Assembly: GCA_040768845.1 (NCBI GenBank)
Contig: JAXGME010000002.1
Coordinates: 526,362-590,361, forward strand
DNA length: 64,000 nt
Direction of reading: 5' to 3'
From: JAEZHK01 sp040768845
GTDB lineage: Bacteria > Bacillota > Clostridia > Christensenellales > Aristaeellaceae
Translations under genes and position numbers: made by a program
Notes under the pieces: model-generated
Database searches by the model: none
What the model was told of the DNA's origin: nothing
The model's input: only the letters and a program-made list of their open reading frames with translations
Shown: piece after piece, positions 60,169-64,000 of the stretch
Layout of the letters: each line of letters starts with the position of its first letter
How positions within the stretch are numbered: position 1 is the stretch's first letter

Positions 60169-61092
60169 CTACGCCTCCTCTGAATTGATCTTGAAGAACC
60201 TGAAGTACAGCGCAATCATGACGGCCACGAACACCAGGAGCAAAATGGTGACCGCGGAACCCCTGCCCATGGCGCTGCGCTTCCATGCCGTGTAGTAGGC
60301 CATGATGGACACCGTCTGGGTGGCCTTGGCCGGGCCGCCGCCGGTGGTCAGGAAGATGAAATCATAATTGTTGAAAACCCATATGGTGCGCAGAATCAGC
60401 AGCACGCCGACAATTTTCTTCAAAGACGGCAGGATGATGTACCGGAGCCGGTGAAAGAAGTTCGCGCCCTCGATCTTCCCCACCTCGTAGTAGTCCGCCG
60501 GGATGGTCTGAAGGCCCGCGTTCAGCGCCAGCATCATAAACGGCGCGCCGAACCATATGTTCATCGCGATCACCGAAAACATGGCCCACGTCTTCGTCCC
60601 GAACCAGGCGATCGGCTCGCCGATCATGCCGAGGCCCATGAGCGCGTAGTTGACGACGCCAAACCCGGAGTCGAGCATCCAGTCCCACACAAACGTCATC
60701 GCGACGGAAGGAAACGTCCACGGCACCAGCAGCCCCACCCGGAAGGCCGCGCGTCCGCGGGAAATCTTCTGCAGCGCAAGCGCTCCGATCATCCCGAAAA
60801 GAAGCTGGCCGGCGATGGACCCCGCGGTGAATATGATGCTGTTGACCAGGCTGACCCAGAACTCGCTTCCGCCCAGAACCGTCGCGTAGTTCTGAAAGCC
60901 GACAAACTTTGTGGCCTTCATCGTCAGCATGGAAAGGTTTGTAAAGCTGTTGTAGACCGTCAGCGCCGCGGGATACGCGATCAGTCCGGCGATCAGAACC
61001 AGCGAGGGGATCAGAAAAAGCTGCGCCAGGTGATCGTCAAGCCACGCTCCGGTGCGCCTGCTCGGATATCGTCTTTTCGGTTGCCGCGTCAT
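60169..61092 (-). CDS. Carbohydrate ABC importer permease (MalF/UgpA family)
   Basis: 307 residues with six helices and the EAA loop (YYEVGKIEGANFFHRLRYII). Forms the channel with the MalG-type permease. No ATPase gene follows, typical for CUT1 systems using a common ATPase. Confidence 0.92.
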   Translation of the reverse strand: MTRQPKRRYPSRRTGAWLDDHLAQLFLIPSLVLIAGLIAYPAALTVYNSFTNLSMLTMKATKFVGFQNYATVLGGSEFWVSLVNSIIFTAGSIAGQLLFGMIGALALQKISRGRAAFRVGLLVPWTFPSVAMTFVWDWMLDSGFGVVNYALMGLGMIGEPIAWFGTKTWAMFSVIAMNIWFGAPFMMLALNAGLQTIPADYYEVGKIEGANFFHRLRYIILPSLKKIVGVLLILRTIWVFNNYDFIFLTTGGGPAKATQTVSIMAYYTAWKRSAMGRGSAVTILLLVFVAVMIALYFRFFKINSEEA

Positions 61093-61137
61093 GGAGCTTT
61101 CCTCCTTTGGGCGAAGAGCGCCGCTGGACTTTTCCGC

Positions 61138-61167
61138 GCGTCAGCCCGGCATGCGCCGGGCTGACGC
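61138..61167 (-). terminator. Stem-loop between binding protein and permease genes
   Basis: Perfect 13-base-pair stem GCGTCAGCCCGGC and complement with loop ATGC, 27 bases after the binding-protein stop on the minus strand. No T-run; stabiliser or attenuator. Confidence 0.6.
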
Positions 61168-61193
61168 CACCTGTCGTTTGCCTGAAGCGCGGG

Positions 61194-62489
61194 TTACCAG
61201 CCGAGCGCGTCCTTCTGTTCGTCGACGGCTTCCTGCATGCGCTCCGCGCACGCCTTCACCGCCTCGGCCACCGGGGTGCCGTTGACGATGATATCCTGGA
61301 ACATCTCCTCCACGTACCCGCTGGTCAGCACGCCGGAAAAGGGGTTGGCGCCATACTGGTTGCCGATCGAGTAGCCGCCTTGCTCGATGCCCTGGGCCTG
61401 CGTCTTGGACGCCTTGAGCGCGAGCGCGCTTTCAAATATGGGCAGCTTCCAGAAGGCGCTGTCCTCCGCCGCGACGGCCTTCATCGTGGGGTTCATGCCG
61501 GGCTGATAGCTGGCCAGGAAGTCGACGTAATTCTCCTCCTCGAACATGAACCGGACAAAGTCCTTCGCCGTGTCCACATTCTTTCCGTCGCAAACGCAAA
61601 CCGGGAACGTGGTGATGTAGTTGGCCGGCGCCAGCGCCACATCCATCTTTTCCGCGATCTCGGGCGCGGAGTCCAGCGCGCTCTTGATGGTGAAGGCGCT
61701 GTCCAGCGTCATCAGCGTCGCGCCGGTATTGAGCAGCGTGAACTGGTCGTTGATGATGAAGTCCATCGCGCCCGGCTGCGAGCCGGCGTTGTACATGTCG
61801 ATCAGGAATTCGACCGCCTTGACCGTTTCCGGAGAATCAAACACGATGGTATAGGCTTCGTCAAAATACTGCGCGCCGAACGTGCGCATGAAGATGTCCA
61901 GCATGAAGGCGGAGCCGTAGTCCGACGTGTTGAACAGCTGCTGGAAGGCATAGGACGGCGGATTGTTGATGGCCTTCGTGACGGCGAGGTATTCCTCCGG
62001 CGTGGTTGGCACGCTCTGCCCCGCCGCTTCCAGGGCGTCCTTGCGGTAAATCAGCAGACGGTCGTGGGCGTAGTGGGGCACCGCCATGTAATGGCCGTCG
62101 TAATACTGCTCGGTGAGTACGGAATCCAGGAATTTGTCGGTGCCGCCGATGGCCTCGATCACGTCGTCCACGGAAACCGTCGCGCCGGCGACAAACATGG
62201 CCACCGCCTGGTCGGGCAGGCAGATGATGACGTCGGGCATCTGGCCGGCGCTGTACGCGGCGCGCCACTTCTCCGCGGTGTTGGGCCAGGTGACGACCTC
62301 GAAATTGACCTTGACGCCGGTCTTTTCGTAGTACCTCTGCCCGATCGCTTCCATGGCGTCCACGCGCGCCTGCTGGCTGTACCCCATCCAGAACGTGATG
62401 GATTCCGGCTTTTCCTCGGCCGCGGCTCCGACGGACACGGCGCTCATCATGAGGAGCGCGCACAAAACCAGAGACAGGATTCGTTTCAT
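61194..62489 (-). CDS. Family 1 extracellular solute-binding protein (carbohydrate)
   Basis: 431 residues with signal peptide MKRILSLVLCALLMMSAVSV and AAA/EE cleavage; the one cysteine is in the hydrophobic core, no lipobox. Mature part: ITFWMGYSQQARVDAMEAIG, VNFEVVTWPNTAEKWRAAYS, PDVIICLPDQ, features of oligosaccharide binders such as MalE-like CUT1 proteins. AAGGAGGG lies eight bases before ATG. Second gene of the operon after the regulator, 24 bases away. Confidence 0.92.
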   Translation of the reverse strand: MKRILSLVLCALLMMSAVSVGAAAEEKPESITFWMGYSQQARVDAMEAIGQRYYEKTGVKVNFEVVTWPNTAEKWRAAYSAGQMPDVIICLPDQAVAMFVAGATVSVDDVIEAIGGTDKFLDSVLTEQYYDGHYMAVPHYAHDRLLIYRKDALEAAGQSVPTTPEEYLAVTKAINNPPSYAFQQLFNTSDYGSAFMLDIFMRTFGAQYFDEAYTIVFDSPETVKAVEFLIDMYNAGSQPGAMDFIINDQFTLLNTGATLMTLDSAFTIKSALDSAPEIAEKMDVALAPANYITTFPVCVCDGKNVDTAKDFVRFMFEEENYVDFLASYQPGMNPTMKAVAAEDSAFWKLPIFESALALKASKTQAQGIEQGGYSIGNQYGANPFSGVLTSGYVEEMFQDIIVNGTPVAEAVKACAERMQEAVDEQKDALGW

Positions 62490-62513
62490 TCCGGGACCCT
62501 CCTTCGTGTTTTT

Positions 62514-63617
62514 TCAGGCTTGCGCCCAAACTGTTTTTGAAATCGCGCCCCTGCATGAGTCCCGCACCACGATCCGGGGTTCAAACGTGGTGATGCGCCT
62601 GGCCGCAAAGCCCGGTTCGCTGATCATCCGGTACAGGGTTGTGGCGGCGCACTGGCCGATTTCGTAATTCCGATAGTCCATGCTGGTCAGCTTGATCGGG
62701 AGCAGATTGCAGACGCTGGTGTTGTCGTACCCGATGAGGCCGATGTCCTCCGATACGCGCAGGCCGATGCCCTGAACCGCCTCCATGGCATCGCAGGCAA
62801 CGCGGTCATTGAAGCAGACCACCGCGTCAACGCTCCCGTCCTTTTGCAAAAGCGCCTTCAGGAGCTGTCCCGCGCCCTCCTGCCTGGAGGGGTCGGTGGT
62901 CTCCCCAATCAGGATCAGCGATTCGTCGATTTCCCGCTCATGCTGGCTGAGCGCGGCAATATAGCCCTGATACCGGTCCATGCTGGTCTTGTAAAACATC
63001 GCCGACAGATAGGCGATCCGGCGGTATCCCTGTTCGATCAGGTGGGTGGTGGCCAGAAAGCTCCCGTAAAAATCGTTGGAGCAAACGCAGGGGCTGTTGA
63101 CGCCGCCGATGTTCCGGTTGCAAAATACGAAGGGGACGCTTGAATCCTCCAGCAGGTGGCAAAACGCCTGATCGGCGCTGCTGCTGATGGCCGGGATGAT
63201 GATCAACCCGTCCACCTTGGAATTGATCAGCCGGCGGACAATCGACGCCTGCTTTTCCGTCTGATTGTCCGTGTTGCAGGCCACGATGCTGATCCCATAC
63301 CGATCCGCGGTATCCTGGATGCCCCTGAGAATTTCCGGGTAAGTATCCGCCGTAATGTCCGGCAGCAGCACGCCGAAATTCTTGTCCCCCGCGCCGAGCT
63401 TCATGCCGTTGGCCGACAGATCCGCCACAAAGGTCCCGCTGCCCATGACCGAATACAGGTATCCGGAATTTGCCAGTTCATCAATCGCCCGGTCGATCGT
63501 CGTGCGCGTAACGAGATACTCGCGGCACAGCGCGTTCCGGGACGGAATCCGCTCGTGGGGCGGCAGGCTTCCGATTTTTTCGATCAGCTCATCCCGTATC
63601 TTCTCATATATATACAT
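62514..63617 (-). CDS. GntR-type regulator with LacI-like sugar-binding domain
   Basis: 367 residues. Winged-helix GntR domain (residues 1-65: YEKIRDELIEKIGSLPPHER then RTTIDRAIDELANSGYLYSV) joined to a periplasmic-binding-like sensor (80-360: GVLLPDITADTYPEILRGIQ, IAYLSAMFYKTSMDRYQGYI, FNDRVACDAMEAVQ, IGLIGYDNTSVC). Same plan as AraR. First gene of the sugar operon, so it likely represses itself and the operon until a sugar binds. Confidence 0.92.
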   Translation of the reverse strand: MYIYEKIRDELIEKIGSLPPHERIPSRNALCREYLVTRTTIDRAIDELANSGYLYSVMGSGTFVADLSANGMKLGAGDKNFGVLLPDITADTYPEILRGIQDTADRYGISIVACNTDNQTEKQASIVRRLINSKVDGLIIIPAISSSADQAFCHLLEDSSVPFVFCNRNIGGVNSPCVCSNDFYGSFLATTHLIEQGYRRIAYLSAMFYKTSMDRYQGYIAALSQHEREIDESLILIGETTDPSRQEGAGQLLKALLQKDGSVDAVVCFNDRVACDAMEAVQGIGLRVSEDIGLIGYDNTSVCNLLPIKLTSMDYRNYEIGQCAATTLYRMISEPGFAARRITTFEPRIVVRDSCRGAISKTVWAQA

Positions 63618-63669
63618 ATTTTACCTCACAAAACTGTAAGATACGCTGCATTGGTTGCTTTTCATTGTG

Positions 63670-63698
63670 ATTATAACATCGCGATATTACCCCGTCAA
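63670..63698 (-). promoter_or_regulatory. Promoter of the sugar operon, with palindrome in spacer
   Basis: Minus strand TTGACG (63693-63698) and TATAAT (63670-63675), 17 bases apart. The spacer contains the perfect eight-base palindrome ATCGCGAT (63678-63685), candidate operator. Confidence 0.8.
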
Positions 63699-63713
63699 TT
63701 GATATGGTCGTAA

Positions 63714-63797
63714 ACGGGCAGATAAGGCCGAAAATCGGTCAGCTTTGACGGGATTGTGGAAAATTGAACCGATTGATCCATAATCTGCCCGTCCATT
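63714..63797 (+). other. Inverted repeat pair with following T-run
   Basis: ACGGGCAGAT (63714-63723) and its exact complement (63783-63792) are 59 bases apart, followed by CCATTTTTT. Inside is a small hairpin (CCGA/TCGG near 63728-63738). Not coding; could be a structured RNA end or element termini. Confidence 0.35.
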
Positions 63798-63839
63798 TTT
63801 TGCGGGCAGCTTTCGTCGGCGTTGCGAAATGACGCAGGC

Positions 63840-63872
63840 GGCGGGCGACCCCGTCACCGGGTGTCGCCCGCC
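63840..63872 (+). terminator. GC-rich hairpin upstream of the group II intron
   Basis: Ten-base-pair stem GGCGGGCGAC (63840-63849) with GTCGCCCGCC (63863-63872), inner CCCG/CGGG, followed by GTTTGATG. Lies 25 bases before the intron 5' end. Confidence 0.5.
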
Positions 63873-63897
63873 GTTTGATGCAAAGCCGGTCGGATGC

Positions 63898-64000
63898 GTG
63901 CGCCCAGATAGGGTGTTGATGAAAGTGGCTTAAGGAACCACGCCGCACGATAACGCGGTGCCCAACCTGCCTAACCGAAAGGCGAAAGCCGATACGGGAA
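63898..64000 (+). mobile_element. Group II intron, 5' end (cut by window)
   Basis: Begins GTGCGCCCAGATAGGGTGTT, the conserved 5' splice-site start of bacterial group II introns (GUGYG), and the later part contains CCTAACCGAAAGGCGAAAGC followed by CGATACGGG, well-known domain I sequence of gut Firmicutes introns. No reverse transcriptase/maturase reading frame is inside the window; it would lie downstream. The left exon junction follows CGGATGC. Confidence 0.9.

Overview
The window comes from a GC-rich anaerobic bacterium, most likely a gut Clostridia member (a Christensenellales-like lineage is my guess, not demonstrated). The reasons are strong Shine-Dalgarno sites with many GTG and TTG starts, canonical sigma-70 promoters, two oxygen-sensitive glycyl-radical enzymes with their radical-SAM activases, an Fe-S serine dehydratase, Na+-pumping decarboxylase subunits, and many sugar and peptide importers. 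Coding density is very high and no tRNA, rRNA or CRISPR was seen. The last 103 bases are the 5' end of a group II intron.

Layout. 1-3975: end of a membrane VWA-domain gene pair. 4082-5885: ECF sigma factor, DUF4367 partner and a DUF2500 protein. 5970-7475: secreted peptidoglycan-binding repeat protein. 7624-8394: FCD-type regulator, divergent from a + strand run (8692-21958) with a GH95 fucosidase, a five-gene peptide-type ABC importer, an M29 aminopeptidase, a DapA-family lyase, an L-serine dehydratase and an aldehyde dehydrogenase. 22014-33083 (minus): a ribose-type ABC importer followed by a SIS isomerase, a phosphotriesterase-family hydrolase, a GH2 glycosidase, a zinc alcohol dehydrogenase and a Gfo/Idh oxidoreductase. 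33422-36617 (+): an unusual glycyl-radical enzyme with its activase. 36631-44418 (minus): a second ribose-type importer, a URO-D/MtaA-family protein, a small degenerate kinase-like protein and a YesMN-type two-component system.

44676-45982 (minus) holds the beta and gamma subunits of a sodium-pumping decarboxylase. 46119-46697 is an XRE-cupin regulator, divergent from a hydroxyproline cassette (46908-53113): HypD activase, HypD (trans-4-hydroxyproline dehydratase), a P5C/glutamate-semialdehyde dehydrogenase and an Xaa-Pro aminopeptidase-like M24 protein. Together these would turn Hyp-containing peptides into glutamate. 53176-54804 (minus) is a DUF134 regulator, Mrp ATPase and NifX-like module. 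55000-63617 (minus) is an eight-gene sugar operon: GntR-type regulator, family 1 ABC importer, Gfo/Idh, FAD oxidoreductase, DapA-family lyase and D-2-hydroxyacid dehydrogenase.

The window therefore reads as a string of substrate-specific import and catabolism operons, each with its own regulator. The points I consider most worth following are the HypD to glutamate cassette, the glycyl-radical enzyme with Cys-Asn-Asp where most relatives have Cys-X-Glu, the kinase-like small protein, paired CATATG palindromes at the DUF134 promoter, and the consistent GC-rich hairpin after every solute-binding-protein gene.
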